In this document: positions 7,528 through 17,300 of the stretch, piece after piece
How the letters are laid out: the number at the start of each line of letters is the position of its first letter
Numbering within the stretch: the stretch's first letter is position 1
Position numbers and translations under genes: made by a program
Origin: Planctomycetota bacterium
GTDB lineage: Bacteria > Planctomycetota > Planctomycetia > Pirellulales > PLA5
NCBI GenBank assembly: GCA_029259895.1
Contig: JAJDEG010000089.1
Span: forward strand, 1-50,650
Direction: 5' to 3'
DNA length: 50,650 nt
Notes under the pieces: generated by a model
Database searches by the model: none
What the model saw: only the letters and a program-made list of their open reading frames with translations
Told to the model about the DNA's origin: nothing

Positions 7528-8565
7528 TTACGCGCGGCGCGCACTTTGCTCTTGCCGAGAAACGATCGCGTCGCACGCTTCGACGACGTCCTCCACGGCG
7601 ATCGCCAACATCGTTTCGTTGCCGGCCGTTCGACGCTGTCGGCTAGAACATTCAAGGCGTGCTTTTTGAATCGCGATATGTTGCGGTCCGTATGGCCCGT
7701 TCCGTTCCGCAGGCATTGGCCCAAACAGACCCACGCACGGCGTCGACAGCGCCGCGGCCAAATGCAGCGGCCCGGTATCGGACCCAACAAACAAGCACGC
7801 CCTCCGCGCCAACTCCGCAAGTTCCGCAAGCGTCGTTGACGGAGCGATACGAGCGAAACCACCGGACAACGCCACGATTTCCTCGGCCCACCGCTTCTCC
7901 TCACTTCCCGCCCACACCACAACGCTCGGCAGACCGTGGTTCGTGCCTAGGTTTTTCGCCACAATCCCCAACCGATCCGCCGGCCAACGCTTCGACGGCC
8001 AACCCGCGCCCGGATTGATCACTGCCATTCGCCCGACAAGCCTTTCGCGGGCAAGAAAACGCTCGACGCTGGTCGCGGCATCGGGAAAACGCGGCACCTC
8101 GAAACGAACCGACGGATTCTCGACACCTAACGGCGCGAGCAATTCCAGGTAGCGATCGACGACGTGCGCCGAACGCGGCAAAACACGCTCGCGATTGAAA
8201 ATCCGACTCACCTCTCGCCCCATTTCGCCGCCAAAGCCGATCCGTCGCCGCGCTCCAGAAAGCCAAGCCGCCACCGCGCTTTTCGTCAGGCCTTGTAGAT
8301 CGATCGTCACGTCGAATTGCTGGCCGCGAAGCTGTCGCCGCAAATTCCACACCGCCGACGGCGATTTAATCCACCGCCGTGGCGCAACGAACCGCCGATC
8401 GATTGCCCGATGACCGGCGAGCAAGTCCCCAGCCCGCCCTTCTGCCAGCCAAGCGATATAGGCGTTCGGAAAGTGCTCGCGCAGCGCGCAAGCGACCGGC
8501 ATGGCATGGAGTACGTCCCCAATGGCCGTTAGCTTGACGATTAGAATACGTGGCGCCGCAGACAT
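7528..8565 (-). CDS. GT9-family glycosyltransferase (lipopolysaccharide heptosyltransferase type)
   Basis: The product has 345 residues and opens with ILIVKLTAIGDVLHAMPVAC, the signature of family 9 heptosyltransferases (WaaC/WaaF type), which add ADP-heptose to the inner core of lipopolysaccharide at the cytoplasmic face of the inner membrane. Further family features are VTIDLQGLTKSAVAAWLSGA, the interdomain VINPGAGWPSKRWP and the donor-binding FVGSDTGPLHLAAALSTPCV GLFGP segment. The start at 8563-8565 follows GGAGGAACGC, a strong ribosome site; an ATG 23 codons upstream is less likely. It implies an outer membrane with LPS-like glycolipid. It stands alone. Confidence 0.92.
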   Translation of the reverse strand: MSAAPRILIVKLTAIGDVLHAMPVACALREHFPNAYIAWLAEGRAGDLLAGHRAIDRRFVAPRRWIKSPSAVWNLRRQLRGQQFDVTIDLQGLTKSAVAAWLSGARRRIGFGGEMGREVSRIFNRERVLPRSAHVVDRYLELLAPLGVENPSVRFEVPRFPDAATSVERFLARERLVGRMAVINPGAGWPSKRWPADRLGIVAKNLGTNHGLPSVVVWAGSEEKRWAEEIVALSGGFARIAPSTTLAELAELARRACLFVGSDTGPLHLAAALSTPCVGLFGPMPAERNGPYGPQHIAIQKARLECSSRQRRTAGNETMLAIAVEDVVEACDAIVSRQEQSARRA

Positions 8566-8710
8566 GCGTTCCTCCGTGAACTGGGCCCTACCAGAGCTAG
8601 GCGTTCGGTCCCGCCGCTCGATCATTGCCGACAATCATAGACGTAATTGCTCGAACCTCCCAAGGCACATTTGACCATCATCCACACGGCCAACGCTGCT
8701 TCGACCCGCC

Positions 8711-8740
8711 TTGACGGTTCTCGCCATAACCTCCTATACT
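8711..8740 (+). promoter_or_regulatory. Probable sigma70 promoter for the TPR-like gene
   Basis: TTGACG (8711-8716) and TATACT (8735-8740) are separated by 18 bp. The expected start of transcription near 8747 would leave a leader of about 190 bases before the ATG at 8936. The promoter is in the 370-bp gap between the heptosyltransferase gene (leftward) and the next gene (rightward), where no other element was recognised. Confidence 0.5.
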
Positions 8741-8935
8741 TCAACAACTAACGACCAGATCGGCTGCCGCTTTGCCGACGACCGTCGCGACTCGCTCGGA
8801 CTGGCACGGCGGAACGTGCGTATTTGTGATCGCCGACTTGTTCGTCGCCCGGCGCGATACGATGCCGGTGCCGGTCAACGATAGCCGTTCGTTCGTCCCA
8901 ACGCCCGACCACGACTCTTTCCCAGGCCACTTCCG

Positions 8936-9970
8936 ATGAAAGCCGAACGTCGGCACGAGTTGCAGCATAACGATTTAGCCGCTTGGCTGGCGAAGAAATT
9001 CATCGCCGTGCGACCTTACGTCATCACGGTCGTTGCCGCCATCGTTGCCGTCGTCGTTGTCTGGATGGGTTACTCTTGGTACGCGCAGGGCTCCGCTGCC
9101 GCAAAAGCCGAGACGTGGAACCAATGCTACGCCTCGCTGAACGAAGCCGCGGCGGGCGACGATGCGAAACTGCGCGATTTTATTCGCGTTCACGCGGAAG
9201 AGCCGGCGGGGCTAGTCGCTCGGCAGCGGTTCGCAATGATGAAAATGAGCATCGCCGCCGCCCGGCAGTTGTCGAGCCGCGACGCCTCGCGCGAAGCCTA
9301 TCAAGAAGCGATCGACGAATTCGCCCAAGTCCGTCAGGCGACGAACGACGATACCCTTAAGCGTTTCGTGTCGTACCAGATCGCCCTTGCTCGCGAGTCG
9401 CGGTACGATCTCGACGAGGCGACCACAGAATACAAATCGATCGTCGAGAAATGGCCGGGATCGATGGAAGCCGAGCGGGCCGAGTTCCGCTTAGCCGATC
9501 TCAAGAACCCGGAGACGAAAGATCTGTACGAGTGGCACCGCACCGTAAACCCATCGGCCACACCGCCGGTCGCTCCGCAAGCGCCCGTCGAGCCGGACAC
9601 GAATCTCGACGCGCTGCCCGATGCGCCGCCAGCAGAAACCGATGCGCCGCCGGCAGAGACGGACGCGCCCAAAGCAACGGTACCCGACGAAAATGCATCG
9701 AAGTCAGATGACGCCGCACCGAGCGACTCGGACGCTGACGCCCCGAGCGACCCGCCCGCAACGGACGAAAAGCCGGGCGACGAACCGGCAACCGACCCAG
9801 TCCCGCCCGAAAATGCGCCATCGGACGACGCACCGACCGACACAACGCCGACCGACGGCGAGACAACCGACGGCGAGACAGCGGACGAAGGGACGGCCGA
9901 CGACAATCCGACCTCGGACGAACCAACCCCCGACGACGCTGGCCTCAACCCGCCGAATAGCTCATCGTAA
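8936..9970 (+). CDS. Membrane-anchored TPR-like protein with a long acidic tail
   Basis: The 344 residues divide into a basic N terminus (HELQHNDLAAWLAKKF), one membrane helix (about 28-46, ending VVVVWMGYSWYAQGSA), a helical tetratricopeptide-like part (about 55-200, with RQRFAMMKMSIAAARQL and AYQEAIDEFAQVRQ repeats) and a tail of about 120 residues made almost only of D, E, P, T, A and S. The architecture is like YfgM/tetratricopeptide cap proteins, which help outer-membrane protein export at SecYEG, but the low-complexity tail is not part of that family. The tail has 21-bp coding repeats near 9616-9666. Function is not known. Confidence 0.75.
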   Translation: MKAERRHELQHNDLAAWLAKKFIAVRPYVITVVAAIVAVVVVWMGYSWYAQGSAAAKAETWNQCYASLNEAAAGDDAKLRDFIRVHAEEPAGLVARQRFAMMKMSIAAARQLSSRDASREAYQEAIDEFAQVRQATNDDTLKRFVSYQIALARESRYDLDEATTEYKSIVEKWPGSMEAERAEFRLADLKNPETKDLYEWHRTVNPSATPPVAPQAPVEPDTNLDALPDAPPAETDAPPAETDAPKATVPDENASKSDDAAPSDSDADAPSDPPATDEKPGDEPATDPVPPENAPSDDAPTDTTPTDGETTDGETADEGTADDNPTSDEPTPDDAGLNPPNSSS

Positions 9971-10107
9971 CTAGCTCCAGCTGAGCATCATCTATCGGCA
10001 ATCGCCACGGCCCGCAACCCGCGGCCGTTTTTCGCGAATAGTCGCGCCGACCCGTCGCGAACTATCTATCGTCCCGACCGAATCGGCAAACGAAGCGCCG
10101 TCCTCTC

Positions 10108-11820
10108 GTGAAACGGACGCGGCATGCTTCCCGTGCCGAGGAACTTAGAGAGTTTATCGTGGATGACTCATCCAATCGTAGCGCTCGAAATGCGCGCCCA
10201 CAACGACCGATCGACGCCGCAAGTACCGTTCACTCAGGCCGAATCGGCTTGCAAGCGCGGTCCACGGCGTCGCCCAGTCGCCGCCGGTCCGCATCGCGCT
10301 ATCGCAGCCTCACGTTCGGCGTAGCGAGTGCTGCAATCGTTTTTCTTGCGGCAGCGATAATTTGGTTGAACTCGGACCGACCGCCTCAACACGACGTCCA
10401 ACCGGCGGAATCTCCGTACCTCGTCGATTTGTCGGTAACTCCAGAGGATGGTCCACTGCGCAACTTTGAACGTCCGCGATTTGAGGTCGCGGCGATTGAC
10501 GCTCCGACGCCGGCGCCGAACCTCCCCTTTGAATTTCCCGAATCTCAAATCTCCGACGCAAACGACAGGTTCGCCGTGGCGCCCTTTCGATGGGACCGAG
10601 CGGAAAACGAACCCGATCCACTTGGAATTGCCAAACGAGAATTCCAACTAAAGCGAGAACTTTCGGCAAAAGCGTTCCGCACCGGTTACGTCGAAGGGTC
10701 GACGTTTTCCAAACGTCTCGTGCCTCCTCGGGACGGTTCAAATCGCGCGTCGCGCCGAGCAATCGACGATGCGCTGCGTTGGCTCGTAGCGCATCAAGCG
10801 AACGACGGCGGTTGGTCGTTTCACCATCGCATCGACGCCGTTTGCGACCGAGGATGTAGCAATCCGGGATCGATGCGCGAACGAAGCGCCGCAACTGCAC
10901 TAGCGTTGCTGGCCTTGATCCGCGCCGGCCACGCGGGCGTCGACAGCGACCATTTCGCCCACGTGCAAAAAGGGTTGGCCTACTTGCTGGTGATGCAACG
11001 GCCCACCGCTCGCGGAGGAGCCATTTGGGGCGACGGAAGCGCCAACGCCAGGCCGTGCGCGCATGCCCTCGGCACGATCGCCGTCTGTGAAGCTCACAAA
11101 GCGGCCGCAATTCTTCGAGAGCGTTTTGAAAATGCCGATCGCGTCGAGTTGCGCCGCTTATCGCAACTTGCGAAAAATGCAATCCCGTCGGATAAATTTC
11201 GATGGTCGGCGATAGCTGCCATCAATGCGATCGCGGCAAGTCAACACGCTGCCGGAGGCTGGCGCTACGACTACCGCATGCCCGGCGATACCTCCGTCAC
11301 GGCGTGGATGATCGCCGCGCTGCGAAGCGGACAAGCCTCGGGCATCGAAGTCCGCGGTGACGTCGTACTACGTGCGAATCGTTTTCTCGACACGGCCATT
11401 GCCGAGAATGGGCGACCGCTTTTCTACTACTTGCCCAACGAACGGCAGCCTAGCATCGAAACCACAGCCACGACCGCGATGGGTTGGTGGTGCCGACTGG
11501 CCACGGGATCATCGCCCGACAACCCATCGGTTACGTCGGGCATTCGTCAACTCGCCAAATGGGGACCGTCAATCGGCGACGACGCGAACCTCTACTTCAA
11601 CTATCACGCAACGCAGGTCTTGCATCTGGCCGGCGGAACCGAATGGGACGCATGGTTCCCGCCGCTGCGGGATTACCTCGCCGCGACCCAAGTACGCGAC
11701 TCGCGAAGCCACGCGTTCGGAAGTTGGTACGTTGCCACCGACCCCGGCTCTCGACCAGGCGGCCGACTCTACTGCACCGCAATGGCCGCGCTCACGCTCT
11801 TGGTCGTTTCCTCCCCTTAA
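10108..11820 (+). CDS. Squalene-cyclase/prenyltransferase-type toroid protein, membrane anchored
   Basis: The 570 residues comprise a basic, disordered N terminus, one membrane helix (about 69-87), a linker and an alpha-alpha toroid domain (about 215-565) with repeated QxxDGGW-type segments: WLVAHQANDGGWSFH, LVMQRPTARGGAIWGDG, AASQHAAGGWRYDYR and the closing GSWYVATDPGSRPGGRLYCT. Such toroid proteins are abundant in planctomycetes and most lack the DxDD catalytic motif of true squalene-hopene cyclases; I see no DxDD here, so a structural or binding role is more likely. The frame starts with GTG at 10108; a second GTG at 10159 is an alternative. No Met lies before the helix. Confidence 0.8.
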   Translation: MKRTRHASRAEELREFIVDDSSNRSARNARPQRPIDAASTVHSGRIGLQARSTASPSRRRSASRYRSLTFGVASAAIVFLAAAIIWLNSDRPPQHDVQPAESPYLVDLSVTPEDGPLRNFERPRFEVAAIDAPTPAPNLPFEFPESQISDANDRFAVAPFRWDRAENEPDPLGIAKREFQLKRELSAKAFRTGYVEGSTFSKRLVPPRDGSNRASRRAIDDALRWLVAHQANDGGWSFHHRIDAVCDRGCSNPGSMRERSAATALALLALIRAGHAGVDSDHFAHVQKGLAYLLVMQRPTARGGAIWGDGSANARPCAHALGTIAVCEAHKAAAILRERFENADRVELRRLSQLAKNAIPSDKFRWSAIAAINAIAASQHAAGGWRYDYRMPGDTSVTAWMIAALRSGQASGIEVRGDVVLRANRFLDTAIAENGRPLFYYLPNERQPSIETTATTAMGWWCRLATGSSPDNPSVTSGIRQLAKWGPSIGDDANLYFNYHATQVLHLAGGTEWDAWFPPLRDYLAATQVRDSRSHAFGSWYVATDPGSRPGGRLYCTAMAALTLLVVSSP

Positions 11821-12014
11821 ACTCCCGCGGCAACGAATGCGCCATGACGCGCAGGATTTTCCGCCGAAATATCTTGCTGAGTCCGCCGCGTGACTTTTCC
11901 GGTCGGGCAATCTAGCGAAGGCATTCCGCTCGCATCGCTCGCAATGGAAAATCGCCCGCCGTTGCGTCGATGGTTCGTGTGGAACGAACCCATCGCCAAA
12001 CGGAAAGCGTCTCC

Positions 12015-12203
12015 ATGTCGGAATCCCCGGTTCACGACGTCGCCAGTCATCTCGCGGCGCTCGATGCCATCGACCGCCGCCAAGACAATATCCTCGTCCA
12101 GTTGGACGAACTCAACGAGCAAATTCTGAAAGTACTGTCGGCCAACGGCGTGCCGGCTCCACGGCTTCCTCCGCCGTTTCGCGCCGACAAAGCGGCCGCC
12201 TAG
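12015..12203 (+). CDS. Small predicted coiled-coil protein
   Basis: This is a 62-residue protein, MSESPVHDVASHLAALDAID, with a heptad-like helix continuing RRQDNILVQLDELNEQILKV and a short proline-rich end. It is acidic in the helix and has no signal or membrane segment. The ATG at 12015 is chosen because an upstream in-frame ATG (11970) adds residues with no helical pattern. Small proteins of this style occur in planctomycetes, but no function is known to me. The 194 bases before it hold nothing recognisable. Confidence 0.6.
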   Translation: MSESPVHDVASHLAALDAIDRRQDNILVQLDELNEQILKVLSANGVPAPRLPPPFRADKAAA

Positions 12204-12302
12204 AATCCCCGTCGGCGCTACGAAGCGCATCGCCGCCACGCTGTCGACGTAGCCGTGCTCGCGGCAAAGTGCCCGATCGATCTTCCAACGTCGCTGCCCG
12301 CG

Positions 12303-12596
12303 CTACGTTACTTTGCCGAGGATCGCGAGCATCTGCGTGCGGTCGAACGCGGTCAGCGTTTTCGTGCGCACGTTTCCTTTACGCACCAGGCTCAACTCGA
12401 TCGCCGCGGCCGATTCGGCATCCGGTGCGTCGAAGATGACGGCCCCGTCGTAGCCGCCCAGCGTCCAATACAGATCGCGCACCTTGCCGCCGTGCTGCGC
12501 CGCAAGCTTCTCGAATGCGCCAGCACGGTCGACCGTGTGCTCAATCGCTTCCGCGCCTTGTTGCGTAAACGTGATGAGGGCGATGTACGTAGCCAT
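12303..12596 (-). CDS. GYD domain protein
   Basis: This 97-residue protein has the GYD domain: it opens ATYIALITFTQQGAEAIEHT and carries the name-giving stretch LYWTLGGYDGAVIFDAPDAE in the middle. The family folds as a ferredoxin-like dimeric barrel and its biochemical role is unknown. The start is preceded by GGAGATAGATC. It follows the Rrf2-type regulator gene by 30 bases on the same strand, so the two probably share a message and respond to the same signal as the divergent nitrate operon. Confidence 0.88.
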   Translation of the reverse strand: MATYIALITFTQQGAEAIEHTVDRAGAFEKLAAQHGGKVRDLYWTLGGYDGAVIFDAPDAESAAAIELSLVRKGNVRTKTLTAFDRTQMLAILGKVT

Positions 12597-12626
12597 GATC
12601 TATCTCCTCATTGATTAGGGACGTAA

Positions 12627-13214
12627 CTAAGAACGGCGACGTCGCCGCGTGGCCGTCGGTCGAGTACCGGCGGTGGAGCGGCGATCGTTCGCGACATCTT
12701 GAGAATTGACCTTCGCGTCGACATCTTGACGAACCTCGCCTTCGCCGTCCGCCGCGGCCGGATGTCCTTCCTCGTCGAATATGCGACCGAGAATCTCGTC
12801 CACCGACACAGCGCCCGGCGCGTCGTCTTGGGCTGGCACTCCGCTGGCGAGTTCCGCGATCGTCGTGCGACTTAGCACCAACTCGGCCAACCTCAGCAGC
12901 ACGTCCAAGCGACGATACAAACACGGCCCCAGCGCATCCGGCCGCAGCATCTGCCGATACGGCGACGAATCGATCGCGTTGACGATGTCCAGCGCGCTCA
13001 CCTTGCTCGCGTCGCATATCAGGCGAATCCCGCCCTTGGGGCCACGGAAAGTTCGGATGATTCCGGCCCGACTGAGCGTCTGCAAAATCTTCGCAAGCGT
13101 CGGCATCGGCGCGCCCGTCACCGCCGCGATCCGCTCCGTCGTATGTGGTACGCCAGGACGCCTCGCCAAATAGGCGAGCGCCCCGAGCGCGTATCGAACT
13201 CGCGAGGACAGCAT
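12627..13214 (-). CDS. Rrf2-family transcriptional regulator
   Basis: The 195-residue protein starts MLSSRVRYALGALAYLARRP, a typical Rrf2 opening, followed by the winged helix (APMPTLAKILQTLSRAGIIR, then wing RGPKGGIRL). Family members NsrR and IscR bind a cluster through three Cys. Here only two Cys are seen in the expected area (Cys67 and Cys98, the latter in GPCLYRR), so a classical three-Cys site is not complete. The C-terminal 65 residues (PAQDDAPG... to the RRRRR end) are extra and partly disordered. The start at 13212-13214 follows GGAAGAAG. It is divergent from the nitrate respiration genes and is their likely regulator. Confidence 0.88.
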   Translation of the reverse strand: MLSSRVRYALGALAYLARRPGVPHTTERIAAVTGAPMPTLAKILQTLSRAGIIRTFRGPKGGIRLICDASKVSALDIVNAIDSSPYRQMLRPDALGPCLYRRLDVLLRLAELVLSRTTIAELASGVPAQDDAPGAVSVDEILGRIFDEEGHPAAADGEGEVRQDVDAKVNSQDVANDRRSTAGTRPTATRRRRRS

Positions 13215-13328
13215 GACTTCTTCCGCGAAGATCGGACGTAAACCGACGAAACCGGCCGCGCATGACCACCTCATCCGTCGCACGCCGCGCCGGAAACACT
13301 CGATTGGGAAAAATCGCCAAAGTGGATA

Positions 13329-13356
13329 TTGACATCCGCTTTGGCACCAGTATATT
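13329..13356 (+). promoter_or_regulatory. Near-consensus sigma70 promoter of the nitrate respiration operon
   Basis: TTGACA (13329-13334) and TATATT (13351-13356) are 16 bp apart. This is the best promoter match in the window and it lies 70 bases before the first gene of the operon, whose own start has GGGGAAAAAGCC-ATG. Confidence 0.7.
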
Positions 13357-13362
13357 CATTAA

Positions 13363-13376
13363 GGACATTGGAGTCC
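13363..13376. promoter_or_regulatory. Candidate operator palindrome at the transcription start
   Basis: GGAC-attgga-GTCC begins six bases after the -10 box and so covers the expected start of transcription. A repressor bound there would block the promoter. The adjacent divergent Rrf2-type gene makes that protein the obvious candidate, which is inference. Confidence 0.4.
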
Positions 13377-13425
13377 AGTATCCGATTTAGATTTCGCTCG
13401 GCGGCCGAAAATCGGGGAAAAAGCC

Positions 13426-14319
13426 ATGGGACGCGTCAAAACACCGCAAACTGCCACATCGGCACAGCTCGCCTACCGCTGGGGACTGCTCGTCCTCTGC
13501 TCCGCCGTGTGGGCAGGGGCGCTCCGGCCGCAATCCGCCGCCGGCCAGGATACGCCCGATTATTTCCGCCAGAACTGCATGAACTGCCACACCATTGGCG
13601 GTGGACGGCTTACGGGACCGGATCTTAAGGACGTCACGCAGCGCCAAACCCGCGAGTGGCTCGCCGAATTCCTTCTCAATCCCAAAGCCGTCCTCGATAG
13701 CGGCGACCCCTACGCCCAAAAGATCTTCGAGGAGTCCCGCCGCGTTCCGATGCCGCTGTCGCCCGGCATGACGCAAGAACGAGCCGATAATCTGCTCGAT
13801 CTGATCGAGGCCGAATCGAAATTGCCCGAGTCGCAGTTCAAAGGCCTGCAAATCTCGACGGCCCCGTTCACATCGACGGACGTGCAGGCCGGCCGCGACA
13901 TCTTCGTCGGCGGTCAGCGACTCACTGGCGGCGGCACGGCTTGCATCGCCTGTCACTCGATGCACGACATGACCGCGCTCGGCGGAGGGCAACTCGGCCC
14001 CGACTTGACCAACGTTTACGACCGTCTCAAGGGCCGCAAATCGCTGAGCGCCTGGCTCGTCGCGCCCGGCACGGAAACGATGCAGCCGATCTTCAAAAAC
14101 CATCCGCTAACCGCGGACGAAATTCATTCGCTCGTGGCCTACTTCGAGAACGCCGCACCCCATCGGCCGGCCGATCCGACCGCCGGCCGCGTGACGTTCT
14201 TGCTGCTCGGCCTCGGCGGAGCGACGGCGCTGATGTTCGCGTTTGACGGACTATGGAAATGGCGGTTTCGCGGGGTTCGCCGCCCCATGGTGGATGCCGC
14301 CCAAAAGCGAGGTGCATGA
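13426..14319 (+). CDS. Dihaem cytochrome c with C-terminal membrane anchor (NarC-like)
   Basis: The 297 residues carry a signal segment (about 17-40), two c-type haem sites, CMNCH (51-55) and CIACH (173-177), with late Met residues (MTALGG, METMQP-type segments) as possible sixth ligands, and a C-terminal membrane helix (about 255-275) ending in basic residues. It would sit on the periplasmic face of the membrane. A dihaem cytochrome encoded just before narG is known from Thermus (NarC), where it links the quinone pool and NarGHI, and the same role is likely here. Its stop overlaps the narG start (ATGATG), which suggests translational coupling. Confidence 0.88.
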   Translation: MGRVKTPQTATSAQLAYRWGLLVLCSAVWAGALRPQSAAGQDTPDYFRQNCMNCHTIGGGRLTGPDLKDVTQRQTREWLAEFLLNPKAVLDSGDPYAQKIFEESRRVPMPLSPGMTQERADNLLDLIEAESKLPESQFKGLQISTAPFTSTDVQAGRDIFVGGQRLTGGGTACIACHSMHDMTALGGGQLGPDLTNVYDRLKGRKSLSAWLVAPGTETMQPIFKNHPLTADEIHSLVAYFENAAPHRPADPTAGRVTFLLLGLGGATALMFAFDGLWKWRFRGVRRPMVDAAQKRGA

Positions 14320-17300
14320 TGAGCGTGCTCGATGCGATTGCCTGGATCAAGGACGAATGTGACCCGCGCTTGCGGAGTTGGGAAGAATTCTACCGCAACC
14401 GCTGGCAGTACGACAAAATCGTCCGCAGCACGCACGGCGTGAACTGCACGGGCGGATGCACGTGGCAGATTTACGTCAAAGACGGCATCGTCACCTGGGA
14501 AATGCAGGGGCTGGATTATCCTTTGCTCGAATCGGGAATTCCGCCCTACGAACCGCGCGGCTGCCAACGTGGCATTTCCTATAGCTGGTATCTCTATAGC
14601 CCGCTGCGCGTGAAGTATCCCTACATCCGCGGCGCACTCTTGGACCTCTGGCGTCGCGCCCGCGCCGATCACGACGATCCGGTCGACGCCTGGAAGAGCC
14701 TCGTCGAAGACGAAACGTCGCGCAAACGCTGGCAGCGCGCTCGTGGCAAGGGCGGCCTACGCCGTACCGATTGGGACACCGCGCTCGAAATCATCTCCGC
14801 GTCGCTGGTCCATACGATCAAGACCAAAGGCCCGGACCGCATCGCCGGTTTCTCGCCGATTCCGGCCATGTCGATGATCAGTTACGCCGCCGGCGCGCGA
14901 CTGATGCAGTTGCTCGGCGGCATTTCGCTGTCGTTCTACGACTGGTACTGCGATCTGCCGACCGCCTCGCCAGAAACCTGGGGCGAGCAGACCGACGTCG
15001 CCGAGAGCGCCGATTGGTACAACGCCAAGTTGCTCGCCGTGATGGGCGCGAACTTGAACATGACCCGCACTCCGGACGTGCATTTCGCCTGCGAAGCTCG
15101 CCACAACGGCACGAAGATGTGGGTGTTCTCGCCCGACTTCAGCCAGGTGTCGAAGTACGCCGACGAATGGGTCGCCGTCAACGCCGGCCAAGACGGCGCG
15201 TGGTGGATGGCCGTCAATCACGTCCTGCTCACCGAATTCCACCACGAAAAACAAACCGAATCGTTCCTCGCCTACACGAAGAAATTCACCGACGCGCCCT
15301 ACCTCGTCGAGCTGGTCGAACAGAACGGCAAGTTGCGGCCCGGACAGATGCTCCGCGCCGATCGCCTCAAACCGTACGCCGGCGAAGAGCATGGCCAGTG
15401 GAAGTTCCTCATGTGGGACGAAGCGGCCAATCGTCCCAAGATGCCGCTAGGCAGCGTCGGCCATCGCTGGGGCGAGGCCAAAGGCAAGTGGAATCTTCTC
15501 CTTAAAGATGGCGTCGACGGCAGCGATATCGATCCGCGGCTGACGTTTCTCGTCGATAGCGACTCCGTCGAACAAGTCGATCTCGACGACTTCGCCGGCG
15601 GCACATCGCACGTCCGCGGCGTTCCGGCCAAACGCATCACTACCGCCGACGGATCCATCGTCAAGGTCGCGACGGTCTACGACCTGCTGATGGCGCAATA
15701 CGGCGTCAACCGCGGCCTCGCCGGCGACTATCCGACGAGCTACGACGACGCCGACAAGCCCTACACGCCGGCATGGTCCGAGTTGTATACCGGCATCAGC
15801 CGAAACGTGCTGATCCGCTTCGCTCGCGAATGGGGCCGCACGGCCGAACTGACCGGCGGCAAATGCACGATCATCATCGGGGCCGGCATCAATCACTGGT
15901 ATCACGCCAACCTGATGTACCGTGCCGGCATTCACGCGCTGATGTTCTGCGGCTGCGTCGGAAAGAACGGCGGAGGACTGGCCCATTACGTCGGTCAGGA
16001 AAAGCTCGCGCCGATGGAGTCCTGGTCGTCGATTGCGTTGGCCAAGGATTGGTATCCGCCGTCGCGTTTGCAGAACACGCCGAGTTGGCACTACGTTCAT
16101 TCCGATCAATGGCGGTACGAAAAGGATTTCACCGATTACCACACCGTTCCCCAAAACGGCGGAGCCGAGACGACGGCCAAAGGCCACACGATGGACATGC
16201 AGGTCCGTGCCGTGCGGATGGGCTGGCTGCCGTTCTATCCACAGTTCCCGGAAAACCCGCTCGAAACCGCCCGCGAAGCGCGAGCCGCAGGTGCTCTGAC
16301 CGACGACGACGTCGCCAAGCACGTCGCCAAACGACTGACGAGCAAGGAACTCAAGTTCTCGGTCGAAGACCCCGACGCCGCCGACAACTGGCCGCGGGTG
16401 TGGTTCATTTGGCGCGGCAACGCGCTGATGTCGAGCGCCAAGGGACACGAATACTTCCTCAAGCATTATCTCGGCACGCACACCAATCTCGTCGCCGAAG
16501 ACCTGGCCGAGAACTCGGTCAAGGACGTCGCCTGGCACGCCAAAGCGCCCGAAGGCAAGCTCGACCTGGTCGTCGATCTCAACTTCCGCATGGATACGTC
16601 GGCCCTCTACAGCGATATCATCCTGCCGGCCGCCACGTGGTACGAGAAGGCCGATCTGAACTCGACCGACATGCACAGCTTCATCCATCCGCTCGCACCG
16701 GCCGTGCCGCCGTGTTGGGAATCGAAGAGCGACTGGCAAATCTTCCAGGCCGTCGCCAAACGGTTCTCCAAGATCGCGGAAAAGCACTTCCCCGAGCCGG
16801 TCGAAGACATCGTTGCCGCGCCGCTGGCGCACGACTCGCCTGCCGAAGTCGCCCAGGCCGACATGAAGCAATGGATAAACGGCGAAACCGAAGCCATACC
16901 CGGCAAGACGATGCCGGCGTTCAAGATCGTTCGCCGCGATTACAAAAACGTCTACAACCAGTTCATCTCGTTCGGGCCAGCGGTCCCCAAGAACGGACTC
17001 GGCGCGCACGGCACGTCGTACCGCGTCGACGACGTCTACGAGGAAACGCTCCGCACCAAGCGCACCGAAACCTGGGGCGGAAAGTCGTATCCCTCGCTCG
17101 CCCGCGACGAAGATGCTTGCAACATCGTGCTCGCCTTCGCCACCGTGACCAACGGCGAGTTGGCCTACCGTTCCTATCAGAACATGGAAGTCAAGACCGG
17201 CGTGCCGTTGGCTCACCTCGCCGAGAAGAACCGCGGCGTCCGCGTCGACTTTGCCGACCTACAGTCGCGGCCGCAGCGTTTGATTAACAGTCCGATGTGG

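Noticed and set aside
8741-8968. Minus-strand open frames over the leader of the TPR-like gene
   Set aside because: They overlap the promoter and the start of the real gene and show no conserved pattern.
9616-9960. Short repeats in the acidic tail, considered as a repeat array
   Set aside because: The units are irregular and follow from the low-complexity D/P/T/A coding sequence.
15447-17216. 589-codon open frame opposite narG
   Set aside because: It is a shadow of the GC-rich narG gene in another frame; narG is unmistakable.
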